Assembly (NCBI RefSeq): GCF_001494595.1
Contig: NZ_LN929907.1
Coordinates: 811,468-875,467 of the forward strand
Source: Mycobacterium sp. M26
GTDB lineage: Bacteria > Actinomycetota > Actinomycetes > Mycobacteriales > Mycobacteriaceae
Length of the DNA: 64,000 nt
Direction: 5' to 3'
The notes under the pieces were generated by a model. The model saw nothing but the letters and a program-made list of their open reading frames with translations. It was not told the DNA's origin and did not search any database. Shown here piece by piece: positions 42,843 to 53,728 of this stretch; positions within the stretch are counted from its first letter, which is position 1; each line of letters opens with the position of its first letter. Both the position numbers and the translations under genes were made by a program.

Positions 42843-45743
42843 CTAGGCCCTGGCGGGTAGCTCCGCGGTATCCACGTCGCTCGGCGGCGGTGTGGACCGA
42901 CGGGCCCGGAAGTGGTTGTCTCCGCGTGGGTAGACCACCTGCGGCCACCAGAACCACCGGCCCAGCATGGTCGCGATCGACGGCATCAGCAGTGAGCGCA
43001 CGATGAAGGTGTCGATCAGCAGACCGATGGCGATGGTCGACCCCATCTGGGCCAGCACCGTCAACTGGCTGAACATCATGCCCGCCATGGTCGCGGCGAA
43101 CACCAGCCCGGCCGAGGTCACCACACCACCGGTGCCCGCCATCGACCGGATGATGCCGGTCTTGAGCCCGGCATGGATTTCGTCCTTGAACCGCGAGACC
43201 AGCAGCAGGTTGTAGTCCGAGCCGACGGCCAGCAGGATGATGACCGACATCAGCATGACCAGCCACTGCACCTGGATGCCGAACAGGTCCTGCCAGATCA
43301 GCACCGAGATACCGAAGGACGCGGCGATCGAGGAGCCCGCGGTACCCACGATCACCAGTGCGGCCACCACACTGCGGGTCAGGATCAGCATGATCATGAA
43401 GATCAGCGTCAGCGATGACACCACGGCGATCAGCAGGTCATACCGGGCACCGTCGGACATGTCCTTGTAGGTCGCCGCGACGCCGCCGAGATACACCTTG
43501 GCGTTGGACAGCGACGACATCTTGAGTGCCTCTTGGGCGGCCTTGCGTTCGGAGTCGACCCGGGCGATGCCGTTGACGGTCGCCGGATCACCCTCGTGGG
43601 TGATGAACATCCGGGCGGCCTTGCCGTCCGGGGACATGAACATCTTCAGACCACGCTGAAAGTCCGGGTTTTGGAACGCCTCCGGCGGCAGGAAGAACAG
43701 GTCGTCGTTCTTGGCCTGGTCGAAGCTGGAGCCCATGGCCAGCGCGGTGTCGTTGCTGGCCTGCATCTGATCCAGCAGCGCCTTCTGGTTGTTGTAGGAG
43801 GCCAGTGCCAGATCCCGGCTGACTTTCATCGACGCGATCGTCTGTGGCAGCAGCGCGGTCAGCTGTGGCGCCAGGCTGGCCAGCTGATCGGTGTTGCCCT
43901 GCACCGCCTGGGTTTTGTCGGTGACCTCGTCGATTCCGTCCAGCGAGTCGAAGAGGGACTTCGTCGCCGCACACAGCGGGATGTCGAAACAGTGCGGTTC
44001 CCAGTAGAAGTAGTTGCGCAACGGCCGGAACTGGTCGTCGAAGTTGGCGATGTTGTCGCGCAGTTCCTTGGTGGTCTCCAGTAGGTCCTCGGACTTGGCC
44101 GCCGAGTCCTGGGTGAGCTGAGTTTGCTTGAGTGACAACTGGTATTGCTTCTCCAGGATATCGATCGAGGTGTTCATCGCGTCGACGGTCTTGAGCTGAT
44201 TGGCCAGCTGATCCTGCTGGAAAGGCAGGTTCATGTTGGTGGTCTGACCGGCCACGCTGGTCTGGAACGGTATCGAGCTGTGCTGGATCGGGATGCCCAG
44301 CGGCCGGGTGATGCTCTGCACCATCGCGATCCCGTCGGTGTGCATGACATTGCTGGCCACCTTGTTGAGCACCAGCATGTCGGCGGGATTACGCATATCG
44401 TGGTCGGCCTCGATCATCATGATGTCGGGGTTCATCCTGGCCTGGGTGAAATGCCGGTCAGCCGCAGCGAATCCGATGTTGACCGGTGCGTCCTTCGGCA
44501 GGTAGTAGCGATCGTTGTAGGCCGGCTTGTAGCCGGGGATCGCGACGAGACCGATCAGCACCACGAACAGGCTGGCCACGAAAATCGGTGCGGGCCAGCG
44601 CACCACAGCGGTACCGACCCGGCGCCAGAACCTGCTCTGCGGCGGGCGCTTGGACTCGTAGAGTCCAACGCGGCTGCCCAGATAGAGGACGGCCGGACCC
44701 AGGGTGGCGGCGATCGCCACCACGACCAGCATGCCGATCGCCACCGGTGCGCCCATGGTGTAGAAGTAGGGCAGCCGGGCGAAGCTCAGGCAGTAGGTCG
44801 CGCCCGCGATGGTCAGACCGGACCCCACGATGACGGGGGCCACGGATTTGAAAGTGGCGTAATAGGACTCGTCGCGGTCCAGTCCCATGCCGCGATCCTC
44901 GCGGTACCGGCCGAAGATGAAGATGCCGTAATCGGTTGCCGCCGCGATGGCGAGCATGGTCAGGATGTTCCCGGCGAACGTGGTCAGCCCGAAGGCGCCG
45001 TGGGTGGCCAGCAGTGCCACCACCCCGCGCGCGGTGAGCAGTGCCAGGAAGGTCAGGAACAGCTGGATGAGGGTGGTACGGATCGACCGGTAGACCACCA
45101 GCAGCATGCCCGCGATCGCCAGGAGGGTGATCAGGGTGATCTCGGCGAGGCTGGCGTTGCCGATGACGTGCAGATCGTCGGTGAGCGCTGCCGGCCCGGC
45201 GACGTAGGCCTGAACTCCCGGTGGGGCTTTCGTGTCGGCGATGACCTTGCGCACCGCCTGGACGCCTTCGTTGGCCAGCGTCTGGCCCTGTTCGCCGGCC
45301 AGATTCAGCATCACGTAGGCCGCTTTGCCGTCGGCGCTCTGGGCACCCGCGGCTGTCAGCGTGTCACCCCAGAAGTCCTGGATGTGCTGGATGTGCTCGG
45401 GGTCCTGGCGCAGCTTGCGGATGATCTCGTCGTAGTAGTCGTGGGCGTCCTGACCCAGCGGCTGCTGACCTTCGATGACGATCATGATCGTGCTGTTGGA
45501 GTTGAACTCCTGGAACTCCGAGCCCATCCGCTTCATCGCGACCATCGACGGAGCGTCGTTGGGTGCCATCGGTGCCGAGTGCATTTCCCCGACGACCTCG
45601 AGCTGCGGTGCCACCACGTTGACCACGACGGCGACCGCGATCCAGAACAGCACGATCGGCAGCGCGAGGATGCGGATCAGGTGGGGCAGTACCGGACGCT
45701 TCTGGTGACTGCCGGACTCCGGGGCGGTGATCGTGTGGGTCAT
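42843..45743 (-). CDS. mmpL: MmpL-family RND transporter
   Basis: A 966-residue RND exporter with 12 membrane helices in two repeats. Each half has a periplasmic loop, and the conserved Asp-Tyr pairs lie in AIAAATDYGIFIFGRYRED and LAVGSDYNLLLVSRFKDE. The length, the MmpS partner and the long second-loop helical hairpin (around VDAMNTSIDILEKQYQ) place it with MmpL4/MmpL5-type proteins that export siderophores or lipids and can pump drugs. Its ATG overlaps the mmpS stop in ATGA. The cargo cannot be read from sequence. Confidence 0.93.
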   Translation of the reverse strand: MTHTITAPESGSHQKRPVLPHLIRILALPIVLFWIAVAVVVNVVAPQLEVVGEMHSAPMAPNDAPSMVAMKRMGSEFQEFNSNSTIMIVIEGQQPLGQDAHDYYDEIIRKLRQDPEHIQHIQDFWGDTLTAAGAQSADGKAAYVMLNLAGEQGQTLANEGVQAVRKVIADTKAPPGVQAYVAGPAALTDDLHVIGNASLAEITLITLLAIAGMLLVVYRSIRTTLIQLFLTFLALLTARGVVALLATHGAFGLTTFAGNILTMLAIAAATDYGIFIFGRYREDRGMGLDRDESYYATFKSVAPVIVGSGLTIAGATYCLSFARLPYFYTMGAPVAIGMLVVVAIAATLGPAVLYLGSRVGLYESKRPPQSRFWRRVGTAVVRWPAPIFVASLFVVLIGLVAIPGYKPAYNDRYYLPKDAPVNIGFAAADRHFTQARMNPDIMMIEADHDMRNPADMLVLNKVASNVMHTDGIAMVQSITRPLGIPIQHSSIPFQTSVAGQTTNMNLPFQQDQLANQLKTVDAMNTSIDILEKQYQLSLKQTQLTQDSAAKSEDLLETTKELRDNIANFDDQFRPLRNYFYWEPHCFDIPLCAATKSLFDSLDGIDEVTDKTQAVQGNTDQLASLAPQLTALLPQTIASMKVSRDLALASYNNQKALLDQMQASNDTALAMGSSFDQAKNDDLFFLPPEAFQNPDFQRGLKMFMSPDGKAARMFITHEGDPATVNGIARVDSERKAAQEALKMSSLSNAKVYLGGVAATYKDMSDGARYDLLIAVVSSLTLIFMIMLILTRSVVAALVIVGTAGSSIAASFGISVLIWQDLFGIQVQWLVMLMSVIILLAVGSDYNLLLVSRFKDEIHAGLKTGIIRSMAGTGGVVTSAGLVFAATMAGMMFSQLTVLAQMGSTIAIGLLIDTFIVRSLLMPSIATMLGRWFWWPQVVYPRGDNHFRARRSTPPPSDVDTAELPARA

Positions 45744-46180
45744 GCGGACTTCACCAGGCAGTAGGTCTGGGCATTCACGCCGTCAGCCGATTGTTCCTCG
45801 CGTACAACGCCGTTCACCGTCACCCGGCATCCGATCTGATCACCATCGGCCTGCGCCATCAGGCTGGCGCTGACGGCGGGCAGCGTGGTCGACAGAGTGA
45901 TCGACCATGGCAGCGGAGCGGTGATCAGATGCACGTTGGCCTCCGGGTCGAAGTAACTGATCTGGGCGGTGCTGCCCGGCGCGCCGTAGACGTCGTAGAC
46001 CAGAACCTTGGGGTTGAACTGAACGATCTCGATACCCGCGCCCGCGCCGGCGTTGAGATCCTGGGATGCGAACATCTTGTGCAGCCGCGATACCACCAGT
46101 CCCGAGACCGCCAGCACCACGATCAACACCAGCGGAATCCACACCTTCTTCAGGACGCGGGCCACCGGAACCGCCTTCAT
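45740..46180 (-). CDS. mmpS: MmpS-family accessory membrane protein
   Basis: A 146-residue MmpS protein with one N-terminal membrane helix (WIPLVLIVVLAVSGLVV) and a beta-rich extracytoplasmic domain with KVLVYDVYG, ISYFDPEANVH and the closing Cys pair of GCRVTVNG and TYCLVKSA. It works as the periplasmic partner of the overlapping MmpL transporter. It starts 37 bp after the MarR gene in the same operon. Confidence 0.92.
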   Translation of the reverse strand: MKAVPVARVLKKVWIPLVLIVVLAVSGLVVSRLHKMFASQDLNAGAGAGIEIVQFNPKVLVYDVYGAPGSTAQISYFDPEANVHLITAPLPWSITLSTTLPAVSASLMAQADGDQIGCRVTVNGVVREEQSADGVNAQTYCLVKSA

Positions 46181-46217
46181 GTCAATGCCTTTCGCCAAAA
46201 AGAGTCGGTTGCCGGAG

Positions 46218-46685
46218 CTATTCGGTGGCCGCTCTGTCGGCCTGTGCGGCCAGTTTGTGGATGAGGGGCAGAACCACCTGGGCCGAATGCCACAGTGCGC
46301 ACTGCTCTTCGGGGCTGAGGCTGGCGAGCAACGGGGCCAGGCGTTCCCGGCGCTGGCGGCGTCGTTCGTCGAGCAGTGTTGTTCCGGCATCGGTGATGTC
46401 GATCAGAGCCGCCCGCCCGTCGTCGGGATCGGGGAGCCGGGTCACCAGCCCCGCGCGCTCCAGCCTCTGGACCAACTGCGTCATCGACGGCTGGCTGATG
46501 CCTTCCCGGCTGGCCAGGGTGGTGAGCCTGATCGGGCCCTCGCGGTTGACCCGGTTCAAGGTGAACGCGGCCGTCGTGCTCAAGTCGGCGCGATCGGCGA
46601 GGAAGCGGGCCGTGAGATCCACGGCCTGATCGAAGACGTCCCCGACGCACTCGCTGACATCGTTATCGGTCAGCTGTATACCCAC
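46218..46685 (-). CDS. MarR-family transcriptional regulator
   Basis: A 155-residue MarR repressor. The winged-helix core runs from RLTTLASREGISQPSMTQL to the wing RLPDPDDGRAALIDIT. First gene of the MarR-mmpS-mmpL operon, so it likely controls drug or lipid export. The layout recalls Rv0678-mmpS5-mmpL5, but here the regulator is co-directional. The start is a GTG at 46685; a CTATAT-N10-ATATAG operator and TATAAT -10 lie just upstream. Confidence 0.9.
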   Translation of the reverse strand: MGIQLTDNDVSECVGDVFDQAVDLTARFLADRADLSTTAAFTLNRVNREGPIRLTTLASREGISQPSMTQLVQRLERAGLVTRLPDPDDGRAALIDITDAGTTLLDERRRQRRERLAPLLASLSPEEQCALWHSAQVVLPLIHKLAAQADRAATE

Positions 46686-46692
46686 CAGGAAT

Positions 46693-46714
46693 CTATATCA
46701 CGGGCATTATATAG
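46693..46714 (-). promoter_or_regulatory. promoter and probable MarR operator of the mmpS-mmpL operon
   Basis: CTATAT-CACGGGCATT-ATATAG is an inverted repeat with 6-bp arms. On the minus strand it includes TATAAT (a perfect -10), about 20 bp upstream of the GTG at 46685. A regulator bound here would block RNA polymerase, which fits MarR autoregulation. Confidence 0.6.
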
Positions 46715-46941
46715 CTGCAATAGAGGCCCGGATCAGCGGTTTCACAGCCACTTTCCAGGAATGCCGAGGTGCTCGGGAGGGCCGGTCATCCACTTCGCGA
46801 AGGCGCCATTGCGGGCAGCGCAACGCTGAACTATCGAAATATGCCCTACCGCAACAGTTATGGATCATCCAAGCAGGTCAGCCTCGGACCCGGTCGGAAG
46901 CCGCCGACCGAAGGTAGATAAAGCGTGTTATGGAGCTGGTG

Positions 46942-48397
<1,456 letters not shown>

Positions 48398-48405
48398 GTC
48401 GCTCC

Positions 48406-49047
48406 TCAGACCGCCCGGAACCGCACCCACATACCGGGCAGCAACAGGGCAGGCGCCGGACGGTCGATATCCCATAACACCGCGTCGGTGCGCCCGATGA
48501 GCTGCCACCCGCCCGGTGATTGGCGGGGGTAGATACCGCTGAATTCTCCTGCCAGGCCTACTGATCCGGCAGGAACCCGGGTGCGCGGATCGCTTCGGCG
48601 CGGTACCCGAAGTCGTGGGTCACCGTCGATCAGATAGGCGAAACCCGGTGCGAATCCGCCGAATCCGACCCGCCAGGCGGTGGCAGTGTGGGCCTCGACC
48701 ACGGCTGCCACATCGAGACCGGTGTGGCGTGCGACATCCGGCAGGTCGGCCCCGTCGTAGACGACGTCGATCACCACCTCGGTACGGTGCCCTGTGGCGT
48801 CGGCGGAGTATTCGCCGGCCAGCGCAGTCAGGCGTTGACGAACGGTTGCCTGCACGTGCGACCCGGCCAGCTTGACCAGGACGGTGCGGGCGCCGGGAAC
48901 GACGTCGAGCACGCCGGGAATCGGATCGCGGTGTAGTGCCGAGGTCAGTGCCAGCACCTCGTCCGCCGACTCGCACTCGAGCAGCAGGGCCTGGTCGCCG
49001 TAGTCACGGATTGTGTTGGACACCATGAGATCTGTCACCACACTCAT
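48406..49047 (-). CDS. pxpB: 5-oxoprolinase subunit B / KipI family
   Basis: A 213-residue KipI/PxpB protein (Rv0264c-like). Diagnostic sequence: [11 protein letters not shown] at the N-terminus, the cyclophilin-like region [15 protein letters not shown], and [14 protein letters not shown] near the end. It forms the 5-oxoprolinase complex with PxpC, encoded 8 bp downstream. First gene of the pxpB-pxpC-aac operon; a 110-bp region upstream holds its promoter. Confidence 0.9.
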   Translation of the reverse strand: MSVVTDLMVSNTIRDYGDQALLLECESADEVLALTSALHRDPIPGVLDVVPGARTVLVKLAGSHVQATVRQRLTALAGEYSADATGHRTEVVIDVVYDGADLPDVARHTGLDVAAVVEAHTATAWRVGFGGFAPGFAYLIDGDPRLRVPRRSDPRTRVPAGSVGLAGEFSGIYPRQSPGGWQLIGRTDAVLWDIDRPAPALLLPGMWVRFRAV

Positions 49048-49157
49048 GGGCCGACGGTAGATCCGCCGGCGATCCTGCTTCCCGGATTTTCGAGCACTGC
49101 CAGAGCTGCCTTACCAAAGATTCAGACCTGCCAGGCATCTCATATTTATCGCTGCCG

Positions 49158-49859
49158 TCACACCATCGCGGTGTAAGTGGGCTCATGGCGTTTGATGTAG
49201 GCGATGACGCGGTAGGTGACCGGCAGCATGACCACCTCGACGGCGGTCTTGTAGAGCCAACCCAGCGCGGTGTAGGTGGCGAAGTCACCGAACGTGGTGA
49301 TCCCGATGGCGCCGGCGGCGATGCTGCAGAACACCAGGGTGTCACCGAGTTGGCCGGCGAAGGTCGACCCCACCAGCCGCGCCCACAGGTGCTTCTCCTT
49401 GGTCCGCTCCTTGATCTTCACCACCGTCCAGGCATTGATGGTCTGTCCGACGATGAAGCCGGCCAGTCCCGCGACGATCAGCTGGGTGTAGGCGTGGACG
49501 ATGTTCTCGAAGTGTTCCTGATTGGTGTAGAAGTCGGCCGCGGGCAGGTAGATCGTCACCCAGAAGGCAAGCGCCGCCAAACCATTCATTGCGAAGCCGA
49601 GAATGATGGCACGCCGGGCGGCCTTGAACCCGTACACCTCGGACAGGACGTCGCCGATCACATAGGTGAGCGGGAAGACGATGAAGCCGCCGTCGGTGAT
49701 GATCGGGCCGAACGCGACACCCTTGGTGGCGGTGACGTTCGAGATGATCACCAGGGCGGTGAAGACGGCGACGAGAATCGGATAGTAACGAGAGCCGACC
49801 TGGGCGAAGCCCGGGATGGGGGCGTCCTGCTGTGTCGCGTCGGTCTGGCTGCTTGTCAC
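49158..49859 (-). CDS. VUT-family (YhhQ-like) queuosine precursor transporter
   Basis: A 233-residue membrane protein with about six helices of the VUT/QueT-like family. Its motifs are VIISNVTATKGVAFGP, FPLTYVIGDVLSEVYGF and AGLAGFIVGQTINAW. E. coli YhhQ imports the queuosine precursors preQ0 and preQ1. It lies 22 bp after fecB2 on the same strand, so it is likely co-transcribed with an iron-uptake lipoprotein and its TetR, an unexpected pairing. The transported compound is inferred from family only. Confidence 0.85.
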   Translation of the reverse strand: MTSSQTDATQQDAPIPGFAQVGSRYYPILVAVFTALVIISNVTATKGVAFGPIITDGGFIVFPLTYVIGDVLSEVYGFKAARRAIILGFAMNGLAALAFWVTIYLPAADFYTNQEHFENIVHAYTQLIVAGLAGFIVGQTINAWTVVKIKERTKEKHLWARLVGSTFAGQLGDTLVFCSIAAGAIGITTFGDFATYTALGWLYKTAVEVVMLPVTYRVIAYIKRHEPTYTAMV

Positions 49860-49881
49860 GGGTGCTATCCAAACATGCGGG

Positions 49882-50865
49882 TCAGCCCAGCGCGCGGGTG
49901 ATCAGTGCGGGCAGCTGATCGGCGACCAGGGGGTAGGACAGCGGCGAGGAGAAGGCGATCGCGCCCGCGAGGTCCTTGCCGGTGAACACGTTGCGGTTCT
50001 GCTTGGTCGCCGTCAGCGCGGCCACAGCCGGATCGGCCAACAGGGCGGCCTGGTCGGCGTCGCTCTCGGTGGACCAGATCAGCACGTCGGCACCGTCCAG
50101 CGCATCGCCGAGTTTGTCCAGCGGAATAGCGGCCTGGTGATCGTCGACCGCGAAGCGGGTCACGCTGTCCGCGATCTGCAGACCCATGGCGGTCAGGAAC
50201 TCGGTACGCCAACCGGGCAGCGTCGCCGTTGCGGTACCGGCCGAGAGGGTGCCCGCCAGCAGCACGGCTTTCTTGTCCTTGAAGCCGGTGTTGTTCTTGG
50301 CGATGTCGGCGAACCTGGCGTCCACCGCGGTGATCAGCTGTTGCATCTCGTCGGCCCTGAACACCGCGGTCGCGACTGCAGCGGCCTGGTCCTTCCACGG
50401 CTCGAAGAAGGCGGCACCGTCGGACTGGGCGATGGTGGGCGCGATAGCGCTGAGCTTCTGATAGGTGTCGGCGTCGAGTCCGGCGTTGACGGCGACGATG
50501 AGGTCGGGCTTGAGCGCGGCGATCTGGTCGACCTGAATTCCGTTGTCCAGGTTCAGGACAACAGGTTGCGCGGGACCCAGTTTGGGTGCGGCCCACGGCC
50601 ATACGCCGAAGGGTTGATCGCCGAACCAATTGGTGACGGCGATGGGAACCACCCCGACGGCCAGCAGGTCGTCCTGCTCGGTCAGCCCCGCACTGACCAC
50701 TCGTTTGGGTGGAGCGTTCAGTGTGGTCTCGCCGAAGATGTGCTTGACGGTGACCGATTTCGGCGTGGAGCCCCCGGCGTCCTTCGACGAGCACGCCGTC
50801 GCGAACAGCAACCCGGCCGCTCCGGCGGCCCCCAGAAACTCACGCCTGCTCCAGTGCGTGCCCAC
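49882..50865 (-). CDS. fecB2: FecB2-like siderophore-binding lipoprotein
   Basis: A 327-residue periplasmic substrate-binding protein of the FepB/BtuF cluster. The N-terminus has a twin-Arg sequence (WSRREFLGAAGAAGLLF) ending in the lipobox FATAC, so Tat export and lipidation are likely. The binding domain has KHIFGETTLNAPPKRVV and ALKPDLIVA. It matches Rv0265c (FecB2), linked to iron-siderophore or haem uptake. The TetR gene ends 14 bp upstream. Confidence 0.9.
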   Translation of the reverse strand: MGTHWSRREFLGAAGAAGLLFATACSSKDAGGSTPKSVTVKHIFGETTLNAPPKRVVSAGLTEQDDLLAVGVVPIAVTNWFGDQPFGVWPWAAPKLGPAQPVVLNLDNGIQVDQIAALKPDLIVAVNAGLDADTYQKLSAIAPTIAQSDGAAFFEPWKDQAAAVATAVFRADEMQQLITAVDARFADIAKNNTGFKDKKAVLLAGTLSAGTATATLPGWRTEFLTAMGLQIADSVTRFAVDDHQAAIPLDKLGDALDGADVLIWSTESDADQAALLADPAVAALTATKQNRNVFTGKDLAGAIAFSSPLSYPLVADQLPALITRALG

Positions 50866-50879
50866 GGCGCGACATTAGC

Positions 50880-51482
50880 TCAATCCAGCCGCAGACCCGA
50901 CTCCAATACGTCCAGTGCCTGGTCGACGTTGTCCAGCGAGAAGGGGCCCCGGTTGCCCAGCGCCATCACCGCGCCGACGACGGCACCGGCGAACGCGCGG
51001 ATCTCCAGTTCGTGTGCTCCGCGTTCCAGGCGCCGGCCCATCGCCTCGGACACCCCGGTCACCAGGGTGTTGAACTCTTCGCGCAGTGCGGGTTGCAGTT
51101 CGGGCAGTGAGTAGATCAGCCGCTGCCGGGTCTTCTCGGTATCCCATTCGTCGGCCGTCATCCGTTCATACGCGTCGTGCACGGCCTGCCGGAACGCCGC
51201 GATCGGTGTCATCTCGACGTTCTGGGTGGCCAGCGCTTCCAGCATCACCAGGCTGAGGTCATCCGCCAGCAGAACCGACTCCTTGCTCGGGAAATAGCGG
51301 AAGAAGGTGCTGGCCGAGATCTCGGCGGCCTCGGCGATGTGCTCGACGGTGGTCTCGGCGTAGCCGCGCTCCTCGAACAGGCGGAACGCCTCGCGCCGAA
51401 TACTCTCGCGCGTCTTGGCTTTCTTCCGTTCCCGCAGGCTGGGGAAACGCATAGCCTCCGCCATGTACCGATTGTCACCCAC
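50880..51482 (-). CDS. TetR-family transcriptional regulator
   Basis: A 200-residue TetR regulator. RERKKAKTRESIRREAFRLF leads into the HTH VEHIAEAAEISASTFFRYFP. It is the first gene of an apparent TetR-fecB2-VUT operon. The start at 51482 has in-frame alternatives at codon 7 (MAEAMRF) and codon 11. It lies 34 bp after the lysE stop on the same strand. Ligand unknown. Confidence 0.88.
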   Translation of the reverse strand: MGDNRYMAEAMRFPSLRERKKAKTRESIRREAFRLFEERGYAETTVEHIAEAAEISASTFFRYFPSKESVLLADDLSLVMLEALATQNVEMTPIAAFRQAVHDAYERMTADEWDTEKTRQRLIYSLPELQPALREEFNTLVTGVSEAMGRRLERGAHELEIRAFAGAVVGAVMALGNRGPFSLDNVDQALDVLESGLRLD

Positions 51483-51516
51483 CGGGCTATTGACGCGCCT
51501 GTCGGCGCGCGAAGTC

Positions 51517-52116
51517 CTAGCCGACGAGCAGCGAGATCCCCAGCGCGATCATGGTCGCGGCGATCAGCCCGTCGAGGATCCGCCAGGTGACCGGGGTGGC
51601 GAACAACCCGGCCAGTCGGCGCGCCCCGAAACCGAGGCTGACGAACCACACCACGCTGGCGCTGATCGCGCCGATACCGAAGAGCCACCGGCTGTCGGCG
51701 TGCTGGTTGGCGATCGTCCCCAGCAGCACGACCGTATCGAGGTAGACGTGCGGGTTGAGGAAGGTCAGCGCCAGGCAGGTGAGCAATACCGAGACCAGTC
51801 GGGCCGGGCCGTCCTGGGTGGCGTTCAGGGTCGACGGACGCAGTGCCCGGCGGGCGGCCAGCGCACCGTAGCCGAACAGGAACGCCGCGCCACCGATTTT
51901 GGCGATGGTGACGGTCTGCGGATGTGCGGTGATGAGGGCGCCGATCCCGGCGATGCCGGCGACGATCAGCACCAGATCGGATAGCGCGCAGACGCTGACG
52001 ACCGCCAGCACGTGCTCACCGCGGATGCCCTGGCGCAGCACGAAGGCGTTCTGAGCGCCGATGGCCGCGATCAGCGTCAGGGACGTCAGGAAACCGACGA
52101 GCAGGGGTGAGGACAT
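51517..52116 (-). CDS. lysE: LysE/ArgO-family amino-acid exporter
   Basis: A 199-residue exporter with five to six helices. It starts with the family signature [22 protein letters not shown] and has [17 protein letters not shown] in the middle. It exports lysine or arginine and is divergent from its expected activator LysG across 71 bp. The pair resembles Rv1986/Rv1985c of M. tuberculosis and lysE/lysG of Corynebacterium. Confidence 0.93.
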   Translation of the reverse strand: MSSPLLVGFLTSLTLIAAIGAQNAFVLRQGIRGEHVLAVVSVCALSDLVLIVAGIAGIGALITAHPQTVTIAKIGGAAFLFGYGALAARRALRPSTLNATQDGPARLVSVLLTCLALTFLNPHVYLDTVVLLGTIANQHADSRWLFGIGAISASVVWFVSLGFGARRLAGLFATPVTWRILDGLIAATMIALGISLLVG

Positions 52117-52187
52117 GCCATCGACGCTAAAAGCCCGGCCTGCTGAAGTCCAACTAATGATTCTGAAGCTGGATTAGTATTGCTAAT

Positions 52188-53057
52188 GTGGCCATCGACG
52201 GGGACCAGCTCGCGGCGTTCGCCGCCGTGATCGATCTCGGCAGCTTCGATGCTGCCGCTGAACGCCTCCACGTCACGCCGTCAGCGGTGAGTCAGCGGAT
52301 CAAGGCGCTCGAGCAACGCGTCGGTCAGGTGCTGGTGGTCCGGCAGAAGCCATGTTCGGTCACCGGTGCGGGGGTGCCACTGCTGAGGCTGGCTGCCCAG
52401 ATCGCGCTGCTGGAGTCGGAGGCTCTGCGTGAAACCGGTGCTGACGGCCCGGCCGCCCGGGTATCGATCGCGGTCAACGCCGACTCGATGGCCACCTGGT
52501 TCACCACCGTGTTCACCTCGCTGCCCGACGTCATGTTCGATCTGCGGATCGAGGACCAGGACCACTCGGCGCGGCTGCTGCGGGAGGGCGCGGTGATGGG
52601 TGCGGTCACCACCGAGCGCACCCCGATCGGCGGGTGTCGCGTCCATCCGCTGGGTGTCATGCGGTATGTGCCGGTGGCCAGCGCCGCCTACATTCAGCGG
52701 TACCTGCCCGACGGATTCACCGCCCGGGCTGCGGCCGTGGCGCCCTCGCTGGCCTGGAATCGTGATGACGCGCTGCAGAACATGTTGATCCGCAAGGTGT
52801 TTCGGCATGACGTCACCAGGCCGGTGCACTACGTGCCGACGGCGGAGGGCTTCGGTGCCGCGGTACGGGCCGGGCTGGGCTGGGGCATGTTCCCCGAGCA
52901 ACTGGCCGCCGTGGGCATCGAGAGCGGGGTGTTCGTCCGGGTCTGTGACGTCAACCTCGACGTTCCGTTGTTCTGGCAGTGCTGGAAGTTGGACAGCGAA
53001 CTGGTTCGCACGATCACCGGCGCGGTGGTCGCCGCCGCGTCCGACGGGCCGGTATGA
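52188..53057 (+). CDS. lysG: LysG/ArgP-type LysR regulator
   Basis: A 289-residue LysR-family activator. The N-terminal HTH reads LAAFAAVIDLGSFDAAAERL then VTPSAVSQRIKALEQR, with a C-terminal periplasmic-binding-like effector domain. Start is a GTG at 52188. Its position divergent from lysE is diagnostic of the LysG/ArgP group, which activates the exporter when basic amino acids accumulate. The operator must lie in the 71-bp gap. Confidence 0.92.
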   Translation: MAIDGDQLAAFAAVIDLGSFDAAAERLHVTPSAVSQRIKALEQRVGQVLVVRQKPCSVTGAGVPLLRLAAQIALLESEALRETGADGPAARVSIAVNADSMATWFTTVFTSLPDVMFDLRIEDQDHSARLLREGAVMGAVTTERTPIGGCRVHPLGVMRYVPVASAAYIQRYLPDGFTARAAAVAPSLAWNRDDALQNMLIRKVFRHDVTRPVHYVPTAEGFGAAVRAGLGWGMFPEQLAAVGIESGVFVRVCDVNLDVPLFWQCWKLDSELVRTITGAVVAAASDGPV

Positions 53058-53110
53058 GCCGGCGGCCGGGACCTCTTGCGGATCACGCGGGCCGAGCTTA
53101 ATCTGAACAG

Positions 53111-53713
53111 GTGTCCGGAAACGTTGCGGCGGAGGCAGCCGTCCCGCCGGTACGGCGGCGCAAGAACCTGCGGTCCGAGCAGAGTATCCGCAAGGTGCTC
53201 GATGCGACGGTCGACGAGCTCACGCAGATCCCGTACAGCGATCTGACGGTGCGTGGGGTGGCCGCGCGGGCTGGTGTCTCGCCAACCACGGCCTACACGT
53301 ATTTCCCCTCGAAGGAAGCCCTGGTCGCCGAGGTCTACCTTCGGCTGCTGCGCGATGCGCCGACCTTCACCGATGTCAACGACACTGCGGCGACCCGGGT
53401 CAAGGCGCTGTTGCGCAGCCTGTTGCTCCTGATGGCCGACCGGCCCTACCTGGCGGACGCCTGCACTATCGCGATCATCGCCGACGATGCCGCTGTCGAA
53501 GCGGTCCGGCTCAAGATCGCCGGCGAGATCGGCCGGCGGATCAGCGCGTCGCTGGGACCCGGCTACCCACCGGCCATTGCGGCGACCTTGCACATGGTGT
53601 TCTCCGGAGCCCTGTTGCACGCCCGGTCGACTCCGGGCGGTTACGGCGCGATGGCCGGTGCGCTGGACGACGCGGTGGATCTTGTTCTCACCCCGGCCGG
53701 CGACAAGCACTGA
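53111..53713 (+). CDS. TetR-family transcriptional regulator
   Basis: A 200-residue TetR regulator beginning at a GTG (MSGNVAAEAAVPPVRRRK). The HTH VRGVAARAGVSPTTAYTYFP is at about residues 42-61. An SDR gene follows 15 bp after the stop, so the two likely form an operon. It lies 53 bp after lysG with no clear terminator. Confidence 0.87.
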   Translation: MSGNVAAEAAVPPVRRRKNLRSEQSIRKVLDATVDELTQIPYSDLTVRGVAARAGVSPTTAYTYFPSKEALVAEVYLRLLRDAPTFTDVNDTAATRVKALLRSLLLLMADRPYLADACTIAIIADDAAVEAVRLKIAGEIGRRISASLGPGYPPAIAATLHMVFSGALLHARSTPGGYGAMAGALDDAVDLVLTPAGDKH

Positions 53714-53728
53714 GCGAGTGAGGCGGCC

